A stretch of 64,000 nucleotides of DNA from Brevundimonas vesicularis NBRC 12165 (GTDB lineage Bacteria; Pseudomonadota; Alphaproteobacteria; Caulobacterales; Caulobacteraceae): positions 148,524-212,523 of the forward strand of contig NZ_BCWM01000003.1 of assembly GCF_001592205.1 (NCBI RefSeq), read 5' to 3'. The notes below the pieces were generated by a model. That model was not told the DNA's origin. It made no database searches and was given only the letters and a program-made list of their open reading frames with translations. Both the position numbers and the translations under genes were made by a program. This document shows positions 42,549 to 51,282 of this stretch, in pieces; within the stretch, counting starts at the first letter, position 1; the number at the start of each line of letters is the position of its first letter.

Positions 42549-43514
42549 GTGTTCGATCTCTGGCGCTCGGGCTTTATCCGCCGACCTTTAAGCAGCTTCA
42601 TTGACCATGAGCCGCGCGCGGACGAGATCGTCTGGCTGCCGGACTGCGGACCGCATGCCTATGTCGCGGACCCGTTCGGGATCACGCGCGACGGCGTGCT
42701 GACCGTCTTCGTCGAGGCGTTCGACTATCATGTACGCCGCGGCGAGATTCACTATCGCCAGTATGACGCCGACGACCGGCTGCTGGGGCAGGGCGTGGCC
42801 CTGTCCGAGCCCTGGCACCTCTCCTATCCGACCCTGATCGAGGACGGCGGCGAACTCTACATGCTGCCGGAAGGCTATAAGAGCGGCGGGCTGATCCTTT
42901 ATCGCTGCGTGCGTTTCCCGGACCAGTGGGAGGCGGTGGCCCGCATCGGCGAGGCGGCTGCGATCGATGCGACGGTGGTCAAGCACGACGGCCGGTGGTG
43001 GATGTTCCACGCCCTGCCCGGACCGGACGACCGGGCGATGCGCGAACTGCACATCGCCTGGGCCGACAGCCTGATGGGGCCGTGGACGGCGCATCCCGGC
43101 AATCCGGTGATGGGCGGTTTCCAGACCTCGCGGCCGGGCGGGTCGGCGTTCCTTCACGACGGCGCGCTTCATCTGCCGGTTCAGGACTGCGCTTTGACCT
43201 ATGGCGCGGCGATCAATCTGCTGCGGATCGATGTGTTGTCGCCGGACGCGTTTTCGGCGGTGGTCGTGAAACGGTTCGAGCCGGGCCATCTGCTGGACGG
43301 GTACGGCGACGGCTTTCACACCCTGTCCGGTCACGGCGACGTCACCTTCATCGATGTGAAGGGCATCCGCCAGTCGTCGGCGGAGCCATGGCTGAAGGCC
43401 GGCTTCAAGGCGCGTCGGCTGCTGGGCCTGAACGGGCCGCGCGGTCGTCGCGCCACCGGCGCCGCCGTTCATCCCAAGATTTTCGAGACCGCTTCCGTTC
43501 GGAAGGAAGGCTAG
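42549..43514 (+). CDS. GINT1-like beta-propeller protein (GH43-like fold)
   Basis: A 321-residue cytoplasmic protein with a GTG start (MFDLWRSGFIRRPLSSFID). Repeated propeller-type motifs are present: YVADPFGITRDGVLTVFVEAF, SYPTLIEDGGELYMLPEG, ATVVKHDGRWWMFHALPG, GGSAFLHDGALHLPVQDC. This pattern matches the N-terminal domain of glucosamine inositolphosphorylceramide transferase 1 (GINT1) and bacterial formyltransferase-linked relatives, a GH43-like five-bladed propeller. It is followed after 3 bases by a glycosyltransferase gene, so a role in glycan or glycolipid assembly is likely. The bacterial function of these proteins is not established. Confidence 0.78.
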   Translation: MFDLWRSGFIRRPLSSFIDHEPRADEIVWLPDCGPHAYVADPFGITRDGVLTVFVEAFDYHVRRGEIHYRQYDADDRLLGQGVALSEPWHLSYPTLIEDGGELYMLPEGYKSGGLILYRCVRFPDQWEAVARIGEAAAIDATVVKHDGRWWMFHALPGPDDRAMRELHIAWADSLMGPWTAHPGNPVMGGFQTSRPGGSAFLHDGALHLPVQDCALTYGAAINLLRIDVLSPDAFSAVVVKRFEPGHLLDGYGDGFHTLSGHGDVTFIDVKGIRQSSAEPWLKAGFKARRLLGLNGPRGRRATGAAVHPKIFETASVRKEG

Positions 43515-43517
43515 ACC

Positions 43518-44669
43518 ATGCGTATCGCCGTCGTTCTGCCGCGAGGCTGCACCTTCTGTCCGGACAAGACCAACTCGATGGAGACAGTGGTGCGCACCCT
43601 GTCGGCGCACAGCCGTTTGAACCGGCTGGTGACGCTGATCGCCGATGCCGGCGGGCCGACGCCGGCGGGCGTGCAGATGGTGACGGTGCCGGCCGGGCTG
43701 GACCGCAAGGCGCGAAATGCGGCGGTGATGGACGTTCTGAAGAAACTGTCGCCGGACATCGTGGAATATCATCAACAGCTGAAGGCGGCCTCGGAGTTGG
43801 CGAGACAACTGCCTGACGCGATCCACGTTCTTTATCGCCACACGCGGATCAAGCCGTCGCGCAATTTGATCGAACGTCTGCGATACGGTCGACGCCTCGC
43901 GCGGTTCGACCGGCTGGTGTTCGTCAGCCGTGCGGCGGGTGAAGAGTTCGTAACGGATTATCCGCGTCTGGCCGGGCGCGTTTTGTCGGTTTGCAATCCG
44001 ATCGAAAGCGACGTCTGGCGTGCATCGCCCGAGCAGCGCGAGAAGCTGATCCTGTTTGCGGGACGGGCGATGAAGGACAAGGGGCTGGACCTGTTCTGCA
44101 CCGCTCTGGCCGAGACGCTGGATTGCTACCCCGACTGGCGCGGCGCGTTGATGCTGGGCGACTGGGACAAGAATAAGGATTGGGCTGCGCCACAGGTGCG
44201 GATGCTGGAGCGGTTCGGCGACCGGGTCGAAATCCACAAATCAGCATCGCTGGACGCGGTGCGAGCGATGACGCAGCGCGCCGCCATCGCGGTCACGCCG
44301 TCGCGCGTGCGCGAGGCCTTGGGGCTGGCCGCGCTGGAGGCCCATGCGGCGGGCGCGGCGCTGATCTCGTCGGGACGCGGCGGCTTGCGCGAAGCCAGCG
44401 GCGAATATGCGCTGTATGTCGATGTCGAGGAGGCCGGCTCTCTGACAAGCGCCATGATGCGTCTGGTCGAAAATCCCGATGAACGTCTGGCTCTGGCGCG
44501 TGGCGGACAGACCTATGTCGAGCGGGTGCATTCGCCGGCAGCGCGCGCGGCCGAGCTGGACGCCTTGCGCGAGGCCTTGGTCGAAAAGGCGTTCGTCACG
44601 CCGAAGGCGACGCTGCGGAGGCGTCCTCTGTTCGGGCCGGCGGCGTCGTTGACCCGGCTTCAGGGCTAG
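43518..44669 (+). CDS. GT4 family glycosyltransferase
   Basis: A 383-residue GT-B enzyme. The N-terminus is MRIAVVLPRGCTFCPDKTNS. The donor site includes LILFAGRAMKDKGLDLFCTAL and the EX7E-type motif EALGLAALEAHAAGAALISS. No membrane helix. It lies 3 bases behind the GINT1-like gene and must be cotranscribed with it. The acceptor is unknown; a glycolipid or polysaccharide is likely given the propeller partner. It meets the methyltransferase gene tail-to-tail, with 3 bases between stops. Confidence 0.9.
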   Translation: MRIAVVLPRGCTFCPDKTNSMETVVRTLSAHSRLNRLVTLIADAGGPTPAGVQMVTVPAGLDRKARNAAVMDVLKKLSPDIVEYHQQLKAASELARQLPDAIHVLYRHTRIKPSRNLIERLRYGRRLARFDRLVFVSRAAGEEFVTDYPRLAGRVLSVCNPIESDVWRASPEQREKLILFAGRAMKDKGLDLFCTALAETLDCYPDWRGALMLGDWDKNKDWAAPQVRMLERFGDRVEIHKSASLDAVRAMTQRAAIAVTPSRVREALGLAALEAHAAGAALISSGRGGLREASGEYALYVDVEEAGSLTSAMMRLVENPDERLALARGGQTYVERVHSPAARAAELDALREALVEKAFVTPKATLRRRPLFGPAASLTRLQG

Positions 44670-44672
44670 GCT

Positions 44673-45263
44673 TTAGCCCCTTCGGATGAGGCTGTCGTAA
44701 ACGTGGGTGACCGCGTCGAATCGCACGCGCGTCGGCTGGTCGCCTAGGGGTGCGGCCTGGAAGTCGGCTTCAGTCAGGCCGGCGGCGACGGGATCGGCGA
44801 TCTTGTCGGTGTTCCAGCCCAGCAGCAGCCGAGCGCCCGGGCGTAGGATGGCCGCCAGAGCCTTTAACGCCCTTTGCTGCTGTTCGGAACTGTCGACGCC
44901 ATAGCCCAGCACGCCGTTGCAGACGACAGCGTCGAAGATCAGGTCGGAGAAAATCCCGTCCGCCTCACACACGTCACCGGTGCGATGCCGACCGCTTCGG
45001 CCCCAGCGCTCGGCTGCGGCATCAATATCGGTCGTCCAGACTTCTCCTCCGCCGGCCTCCAGAGCGGCGTAATCATCCAGCGTATATTCGCGACATCCAA
45101 CCCACAGTATGCGGCCGCCCTCAGCGGACAGGACCGGGATGTAGCTTTCGGCCATCACGCGCCGATCCGGGAGGGCGCGAATGCGCGCCACCTTGGGGGA
45201 ACTTCGTTTGCGATCGGCGTCCTTGCCGAAGACCAGCGTCCTTAAAACCGTTCCAACACCCAT
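44673..45263 (-). CDS. SAM-dependent methyltransferase-like protein
   Basis: A 196-residue protein. I chose the ATG at 45263 (MGVGTVLRTLVFGKDADRKR); an open extension upstream to 45320 looks non-coding. ILWVGCREYTLDDYAALEAGGG is a modified motif I, VWTTDIDAAAERWG is motif II, and FDAVVCNGVLGYG with RPGARLLLGWN completes the class I fold. A related set of small methyltransferases is found next to polysaccharide genes. The acceptor is unknown. Convergent with the glycosyltransferase gene. Confidence 0.75.
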   Translation of the reverse strand: MGVGTVLRTLVFGKDADRKRSSPKVARIRALPDRRVMAESYIPVLSAEGGRILWVGCREYTLDDYAALEAGGGEVWTTDIDAAAERWGRSGRHRTGDVCEADGIFSDLIFDAVVCNGVLGYGVDSSEQQQRALKALAAILRPGARLLLGWNTDKIADPVAAGLTEADFQAAPLGDQPTRVRFDAVTHVYDSLIRRG

Positions 45264-45366
45264 GCACTTCCCCTCGCCTTGCCCCATAGGGTTGGTAGCG
45301 AGCAGCGGATCGACTGCCAACCATCGCGTGGGCGTTTTGCGGTCTTGTCGGGTAGCGGGCAGGTGC

Positions 45367-46776
45367 TCAGAACGGGAAGAAGATCGGGATGGCCACCATG
45401 GCCGCGATCCAGGTGATCAGGTTCAGCGGCAAACCTACGCGCACGAAGTCCATGTAGCTGTAGCCGCCCATGTTGAAGACCAGCACATTGGTCTGATAGC
45501 CGAAGGGCGTGGCGAAGGCCGCCGAGGCGGCCATCATGACGCAGACCAGGAAGGGGCGGGGATCGACGCCCAGGCTTTCGGCCAAGGCCACGGCGATGGG
45601 CGTGATGAGTACCGCGACGGTCGCATTGGACAGCAGTTCGGTGGCGAACAGGGTCACGCCGTACAGCACAATCAGCGCCCCGAGCGGTCCCAGCGGACGG
45701 ATGAACCCGATTAGACGGTCGGCGCCGGCAGAGGCCAGACCTGTCACCTCGATCGCCGTACCAACAACCACCATTCCCGCGATCAGCAGCAGGATTTCGG
45801 GCCTCAGTCCGGCGTAGGCTTCTTCGGGCGTAATGACCCGAAGCAGGATCAAGGCGACGGCTCCGGCGAAGGCCGAGGCGGCGATGGGCGCCCAGCCGAG
45901 CGCAGCCGAGATGATCACCAAGACAAAGATTCCCAAGGCGATCATCGCCGGGCGAAGTCGGAACGGCCGGTCCGCCGCGCCATACAAATCCACGTCGCCT
46001 AGGTGCGCGTCGCCGGAGCCGTCGGCCTGGTTGCGGGATCCGCCAAGACGGGGAAGGCCAAAGGGTAGGCGTCGCCGGCGTTTTGAAATCGCCTCGGCCT
46101 CGGCGCGCTGCCGCGCCTCCTCCATCTCCGCCAGTCGCGCGGCTTCCGCCTCATCCATGGCAACGGACCGACCGAGCTGGCGCGCGCCGACGAAATACAG
46201 CCACAGGCCGCCGACGACGGCGATCGCCAAGCCCACGGGGGTTATCTCGAACAGGCCGAAGACGGGCTGTCCCGCGTTGCGCGCCATGTCGTTGACCAGG
46301 AGGTTGGTCGAGGTGCCGATCAGGGTCAGCAGCCCGCCCATGACGGTGACATGGCTCAATGGCATCAGGAAACGTTTGGGCGACAGCCGAAGCGACTGGG
46401 CCACGTCGCGGATCACCGGCGCAGCCAGCACCACGACCGGAGTATTGTTCAAGAAGCCGCCGACCGATCCACAAAGGCCGATGACGATCCAGATGCCCCT
46501 AGCGCCTATCCTCGAGGCGAGTTGCGTCGCCTGGCGGATCAACCAGCCAAGCAGGCCTGACAGCTCGATGGCGTAGGCGATCACGAAAAGACCGGCCAGG
46601 GCGATGACAGCGGGGCTGGCGAAGGCGCCCTGGACCTCGACGGGCCGAACGACACCCAGCAACAGCAGCACCGCCGCACCGGTCAGGGCAACGACGTCGG
46701 CTCGGACCTTGCCATGAATAAGGACGCCGACAACGCCGACAAGAACGGCGAGCGCCGCGATCTGATCGAAAGTCAT
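45367..46776 (-). CDS. SLC13/DASS family transporter
   Basis: A 469-residue inner-membrane transporter with about 11 hydrophobic helices. I chose the ATG at 46776 (MTFDQIAALAVLVGVVGVL), where the first helix begins. Both copies of the SNT-type motif of the family are visible as LTLIGTSTNLLVNDM and ATPFGYQTNVLVFNM, and the NNTPVVVLAAP loop is conserved. Many relatives carry TrkA_C domains in the central cytoplasmic loop; here the loop (about 205-270) is a charged, coiled-coil-like stretch (DEAEAARLAEMEEARQRAEA) instead. It probably moves sulfate, dicarboxylate or a similar anion with sodium. It is a single gene. Confidence 0.85.
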   Translation of the reverse strand: MTFDQIAALAVLVGVVGVLIHGKVRADVVALTGAAVLLLLGVVRPVEVQGAFASPAVIALAGLFVIAYAIELSGLLGWLIRQATQLASRIGARGIWIVIGLCGSVGGFLNNTPVVVLAAPVIRDVAQSLRLSPKRFLMPLSHVTVMGGLLTLIGTSTNLLVNDMARNAGQPVFGLFEITPVGLAIAVVGGLWLYFVGARQLGRSVAMDEAEAARLAEMEEARQRAEAEAISKRRRRLPFGLPRLGGSRNQADGSGDAHLGDVDLYGAADRPFRLRPAMIALGIFVLVIISAALGWAPIAASAFAGAVALILLRVITPEEAYAGLRPEILLLIAGMVVVGTAIEVTGLASAGADRLIGFIRPLGPLGALIVLYGVTLFATELLSNATVAVLITPIAVALAESLGVDPRPFLVCVMMAASAAFATPFGYQTNVLVFNMGGYSYMDFVRVGLPLNLITWIAAMVAIPIFFPF

Positions 46777-46865
46777 GATGCCGTGCAGACCGTCCCCCGT
46801 CTCTCGCGTCAACCAATTTCGTGAGATCGGCTCCCTGTCAGCGGTTCACGTGCTAGGGTGGTTCC

Positions 46866-47681
46866 ATGCTCGAACCGATTGTGCCGCCTCGTCCATCGGT
46901 CGTCGCGCTTGCGGCGTCCCTCGTTTTTCTAAGCGCCTGCCAGCGTGAGCCGACCGCCGCAAGCGCGCCTGTTGCGGAGCCGGCGCAGACCTCGGTCGTG
47001 ACCGTGGCGCCCGCGCCAATCCTGGACCGCGCAAGCCTGCTTCAGGCCATGGACATCGCCGCCTCTGCATTCGCCGCCGGTCAGGAGGTCGCAGGCGCGT
47101 CGCTGGCCGGTCGACGCTTCGTCGTGCGCCAGGCCTTCGGCTGTGGTGGTCCCGCCGTGAATAGATCGTCGCAAGCCGGTTTGGCGACAGTGACATGGAG
47201 CGAGGACCGCGAGAGCGCGAAACTGACGTTGACGCCCGGCGACTGGTCCCAATCGGCGTTGATTGCGGGTGACGCCGAAACCTGGGAAGCGGCCGAGGGC
47301 TTCTGGTTGGCCCGCCCCTGGCTGCGCGTCGATACCTGTCCGGCGATCCAGGGGGGCACCTCGCCTGAAGCCCCGTCGGCGGCCCAGACCATGGGCTTGG
47401 CGGCTGTTTTCAAAGAAGGCGGGTCCAGGACCGTCCGGCGCAACGGCCGGGCCTATGAGGCGACGCTGCGCGCCGAAGGCGACCAGCCTTTGATGCCGTC
47501 CGCGCAAGGCTATCGCCTGGTGCTTGAGGGACGAATGACCGCTTTCGCGGACGGTCGCGCCATTCGCTGCCGCGCCGTGGATGCGGATCAAAGGCCGGTC
47601 TGCATCGGCGCCGTTCAACTTGACCGCGTCGCCTTCGAGGACGCCGAGGGCAAGACCTTGAGCGAATGGCGAGAAGGCTGA
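46866..47681 (+). CDS. Hypothetical lipoprotein
   Basis: A 271-residue predicted lipoprotein. The signal segment SVVALAASLVFLSAC ends in a lipobox (LSAC), giving a cysteine anchor near residue 25. An Ala/Pro-rich linker follows. The mature part contains several conserved-looking blocks (FVVRQAFGCGGPAVN, RVDTCPAIQGGTS, IRCRAVDADQRPVCIGAVQLD) and four cysteines that could form two disulfides. I do not recognise the family. It is divergent from the transporter across about 90 bases and convergent with the tyrosine-kinase gene, so neither neighbour indicates a role. Confidence 0.75.
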   Translation: MLEPIVPPRPSVVALAASLVFLSACQREPTAASAPVAEPAQTSVVTVAPAPILDRASLLQAMDIAASAFAAGQEVAGASLAGRRFVVRQAFGCGGPAVNRSSQAGLATVTWSEDRESAKLTLTPGDWSQSALIAGDAETWEAAEGFWLARPWLRVDTCPAIQGGTSPEAPSAAQTMGLAAVFKEGGSRTVRRNGRAYEATLRAEGDQPLMPSAQGYRLVLEGRMTAFADGRAIRCRAVDADQRPVCIGAVQLDRVAFEDAEGKTLSEWREG

Positions 47682-47703
47682 GGGCGCTGACGCCCCGTTC
47701 GCA

Positions 47704-49896
47704 TCAGGCGGCGTAGTATTTGCGATAGGCTCGATAGTCGTAGTCGTGGTGGCCGTAGTTCCGGCCGGCCTCCGCCCGGACATCGACTTGGCTGAGGGTG
47801 ACGCCGGAAAGGCGAACACCGGATTGGCTGAGGATGCGGATCGCAGCGGCGACGGCCCGCGCGGGGGTCTTTCGCCAGCGGGCGAGGAGGATGACGGTGT
47901 CGGCCTTGGCTGACAGGATACGTGCGTCGGCGAGGACCAGAACGGGCGCGGTGTCGATGACGATCAGGTCGAAGGCCTGACGCAGTTCGTCGAGCAGGGT
48001 GGTCATCGGCGGGGCGCCGAACAGGTCGTCGGCCGACAGGCCAGATCCCGAAAGGGGCAGAACCTGTGCGCCGGAGGCCGGGTCCAGCACCGAGACGTTT
48101 CGCCAGGCCGCCGCGCCGTGCAGGACCTCGGCCAGGCCGTGATCGGGGTTCAGGCCCAGCATTCGCGTCACGCCGCGCCGACGCGGGTCGCCGTCGATCA
48201 GCAGAACGCGTCCGCCGGAGCGCGCGGCGACGCGGGCCAGACAGACGGCTGTAGTGGTCTTGCCTTCGCCGGGCAGGGCGGAGGTGACGGCGACGATTCG
48301 CGCGGACGGTTCGCCCACGACGCTGACGATGGGGGTGATCGACGTGCGCAGCGCTCGGAAAGCCTCGGCAAAGACCGACAGCGGGCGTTGGACGACGAGA
48401 TCGATCGGATGCAGCGTCTGATCCTCCGCCGTCGCCACCGATGAGGCGAGGGGAATGGCGCCGACGGCCCCGACGCCCAGGCTGCGCTCGATGTCATCGG
48501 GGCCGCTGAGGCCTGTCTGCAAGGCGTTGGCGATGATGACGGCCCCGGTTCCCGCCGCCGCGCCGAGCATCAAACCCAGCGCGAGGCTGATCATCAGGTT
48601 CGGTGCGCTTTGCGCGGTCGGAGGCGTGGCGCGCGAGACGATGCGGGCGTCCGCCTGTTCGACGCCGGTCTGGGCGCTGGTCTCGCGATAACGATCCAGG
48701 AAGGCGCGGTAGATGGCGCGGGCGGCCTCGGCCTCACCTTCCAGTTCGCGCAGACGCACCGAGGCGGCGTTGTTGTCGGCCAAGGCGCCGCGCGCAGCGT
48801 CCAGGCTGGACTGGACCGAGGCGGCGCGTTGGCGGGCGACCTGGGCCTGGGCGTCCAGGTTCGAGACGACACGGCGGATCTCGGCCTGGATCTGCGCGTC
48901 GATGTCGGCCAGCTCCTGACGGGCGCGGATCATGTCGGGGTGCAAAGGGCCGTAGCGGACAGAAAGGTCCGCGACGCGCGTGCTGATCGCCGCGCGCTGG
49001 GCGCGCAGGTTCTGAACCACGGGAGAGGAGAGGGCCTCGCCCACATCGTCGCCGTTGGAGCCGGCCGCCATCTGAGAGCGGGCGGTGCGCAGGCGGGCGT
49101 CCTGTTCGGCCTGTTGCGCGCGGGCCAGGGCGAGTTGCTGGTTGTAGGCCGAGATTTCCTGCTCCGTCAGGGTGGCGCCCTGGGCGCTGAGCAGGCCATT
49201 GTCGATCCGGTAGGCTGAGACGGCCGCGTCGGCGGCCTCGACCTGGCGGCGCAGATCTTCCAGCCGGGCGCCCAGGAAGGTGTTGGCCTGGGCGTTGGCG
49301 TCAAACTTGGCGGTGAGTTGAGACTGGAGATAGGCGTCGGCGAAGGTGTTGGCGATGCGGGCAGCCTTAATCGGACTTTCGGAGGTGAAGCTGACCGCCA
49401 TCGAATAGGTCAGGCCGACGCGGCGCACGGTCAGGCGTCGCCGGACGGCGTCGATCACCTGTTGGCGCTCGATCTGGCTATCGGTCGGCGCAGGCGTGGC
49501 GCGCGGCAGGTGTTGGGTGAGGGGCGATGATCGCAGGCGGGCGTTGAACTCGGAATCGCGGATCAGGCCCAGCGTCTGTACGACCTGGGCGGCGAGCTGG
49601 GGTGACTTCAGAACCTCGACCTCGGTGTCGACGATGGCCGCCTCGGCGTCGAGCGCCGACAGCACGGCCTGTCCCACGACGACCTGTTCCTTGCGCGTAT
49701 TGATCTGGAGGCTGGCGGTCGCGGTGTAGACCGGCGGCTGGCCTAGCATCAGCGCCAGCACGATCAGGCAGACGACGGCTGCGACAGCGGTGAACAGACC
49801 GAGACGACGCCGGAAGGCGGCGATCAGGGCGTGGAGGTCGATGGCGTCGTCCGCCGGCTGGCCGGGACCGCCCATCGCGGTGTCGTGGTAGGTCAT
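47704..49896 (-). CDS. Polysaccharide co-polymerase / tyrosine autokinase (Wzc/ExoP type)
   Basis: A 730-residue inner-membrane protein. A Wzz-type domain spans about 15-110 with a first membrane helix (LFTAVAAVVCLIVLALMLG); a long coiled coil (about 195-400) is followed by a second helix (LMISLALGLMLGAAAG). The BY-kinase domain (about 480-720) has Walker A ALPGEGKTTTAVC, Walker A' VLLIDGDPRRRG and Walker B LIVIDTAPVLV. The C-terminus carries a tyrosine cluster (NYGHHDYDYRAYRKYYAA), the usual autophosphorylation tail. It controls chain length and export of an exopolysaccharide. It is the last gene in an operon with a beta-barrel protein, an epimerase and UDP-glucose dehydrogenase. Confidence 0.92.
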   Translation of the reverse strand: MTYHDTAMGGPGQPADDAIDLHALIAAFRRRLGLFTAVAAVVCLIVLALMLGQPPVYTATASLQINTRKEQVVVGQAVLSALDAEAAIVDTEVEVLKSPQLAAQVVQTLGLIRDSEFNARLRSSPLTQHLPRATPAPTDSQIERQQVIDAVRRRLTVRRVGLTYSMAVSFTSESPIKAARIANTFADAYLQSQLTAKFDANAQANTFLGARLEDLRRQVEAADAAVSAYRIDNGLLSAQGATLTEQEISAYNQQLALARAQQAEQDARLRTARSQMAAGSNGDDVGEALSSPVVQNLRAQRAAISTRVADLSVRYGPLHPDMIRARQELADIDAQIQAEIRRVVSNLDAQAQVARQRAASVQSSLDAARGALADNNAASVRLRELEGEAEAARAIYRAFLDRYRETSAQTGVEQADARIVSRATPPTAQSAPNLMISLALGLMLGAAAGTGAVIIANALQTGLSGPDDIERSLGVGAVGAIPLASSVATAEDQTLHPIDLVVQRPLSVFAEAFRALRTSITPIVSVVGEPSARIVAVTSALPGEGKTTTAVCLARVAARSGGRVLLIDGDPRRRGVTRMLGLNPDHGLAEVLHGAAAWRNVSVLDPASGAQVLPLSGSGLSADDLFGAPPMTTLLDELRQAFDLIVIDTAPVLVLADARILSAKADTVILLARWRKTPARAVAAAIRILSQSGVRLSGVTLSQVDVRAEAGRNYGHHDYDYRAYRKYYAA

Positions 49897-49977
49897 CGCG
49901 CCATCGAACGGTGATCGTCCCGTCCAGTCCTGCGATGACGCCTTCAGGTTGTCAATCTTCGCGCTTTGGCCGTGTGT

Positions 49978-51261
49978 TCAGAACTGCGAGACGACCGCGA
50001 CGGACAGGCGCGTCGAGTGATAGCTCGGTCCTGCAACCGCGCCGGACGAGGATTGGTCGAGATAGGTCAGACCGGCGGTCAGGCCATAGCGACGGTTGAG
50101 GCGATAGACGGCGCTAAAACCAGCGGTAAAGCGGGTGTCGGAGCGGTCGAGGCCGTTATAGTCGTCTTCGCTCCACGCCGTTTCCGCCGTCAGGATCAGA
50201 TTGCGCAGCAGTTCGTGGTCTGCGCCGATCGACACGTCGGTGCGCAGGGCGCCGGCTGAGCCGACCACGCCGGTGTCCGCGACGCTGCGCGCGGCGGTGG
50301 CGGTCAGAGTCGTCAGTTGCGTGGGAAACCACGACAGGCGCGCACGCCCGCCGAAGCCGTCGAGATCGCCATAGGCTGTGTTCCGAAACTCCTGACGGAT
50401 GTATCCGGCGGCGACCTCGCCCCGGACCAGGGCTCCGAGCTCGAAGTCCACGCCAGCCAGGGCTTCGTGGCCGGAAGAGGATCGTTCCGGCGACCCTGCC
50501 ACCCTGCGATAGTCGCGGTCATCGCGTGCGACCTGAAAGAAAAGCGCTGTCGCGGGGGAGAGGGCGTAGTCGGCGCGGCCGGTCAGGCGGGCGGCGGTGC
50601 AATCCCGGTCGTCATGTTCGATGACGGCGCCGGCGTCTTTCAGTCCATCGCGGTAGTCATAGCGAAGGACGGCGGCCTTGGCTGACAGGCGCAATCGACC
50701 CCGCGTGCGCGTCGCCGCCAGCGAGGCGGAGGCCAGGTCGAAGGCGATCGGGCGGCGAGCGGCGGGATCGGAGCCGGCGGCCGTGCGGGCCTCGTGATCG
50801 TGGGCGTAGTCTGCAACCAATGTGATGTCGACGCCTCGAACGATGTCTAGACGGCCGGCGCCACCCAGGCTCCAGTCGGTCGTGTTCTCGTTGTCGAAAT
50901 CGAGGTTGCGGTCGATGTCGGCGCGGACGCGGGTTTCAAGCGCGTGGCGCGACCAGTGGGATCGGACGACGACCTCAGGCGTCACGCGCAAGGTCGTTGC
51001 GGGCTGACGGTTGTCCTCGGCCGCAAAGATGTTGTCATCATGGACGACGCCCGACTGAAGCCGGGGAAAGGCCGTGAAGCCGCCGGCCCGGATGCCGAGC
51101 GGGTCGTAGGCGGGTTGCGGGCGGTCGCGTACGGCGACCGCACGGTTGCGAACGAAGATGTCGATTTGCGCGTCCTGAGCCGGGCGCAAAGCCTGGGCGG
51201 AGGCGTCGGTTGCGCCGAACAGCAACAGGACGAAGCCGGCCGGCAGGATTTTGCGTCGCAT
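49978..51261 (-). CDS. Outer-membrane beta-barrel protein (BBP2-like)
   Basis: A 427-residue exported protein with signal peptide MRRKILPAGFVLLLFGATDASAQ. The mature sequence is an alternating pattern of amphipathic strands (GRLRLSAKAAVLRYDYRDG, LVRGEVAAGYIRQEF, LILTAETAWSEDDYN, RYGLTAGLTYLDQSS) and ends with LSVAVVSQF, a terminal aromatic residue typical of outer-membrane barrels. It resembles the putative beta-barrel porin 2 family found in polysaccharide operons. Together with the tyrosine kinase it may form the outer-membrane part of polysaccharide export. No Wza-type lipoprotein gene is present nearby. Confidence 0.82.
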   Translation of the reverse strand: MRRKILPAGFVLLLFGATDASAQALRPAQDAQIDIFVRNRAVAVRDRPQPAYDPLGIRAGGFTAFPRLQSGVVHDDNIFAAEDNRQPATTLRVTPEVVVRSHWSRHALETRVRADIDRNLDFDNENTTDWSLGGAGRLDIVRGVDITLVADYAHDHEARTAAGSDPAARRPIAFDLASASLAATRTRGRLRLSAKAAVLRYDYRDGLKDAGAVIEHDDRDCTAARLTGRADYALSPATALFFQVARDDRDYRRVAGSPERSSSGHEALAGVDFELGALVRGEVAAGYIRQEFRNTAYGDLDGFGGRARLSWFPTQLTTLTATAARSVADTGVVGSAGALRTDVSIGADHELLRNLILTAETAWSEDDYNGLDRSDTRFTAGFSAVYRLNRRYGLTAGLTYLDQSSSGAVAGPSYHSTRLSVAVVSQF

Positions 51262-51282
51262 CGGCCCCCCAGCCTTCTTGCG

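Noticed and set aside
42588..44237. 549-residue open frame on the minus strand
   Set aside because: Antisense to the GINT1-like and glycosyltransferase genes; no domain signal.
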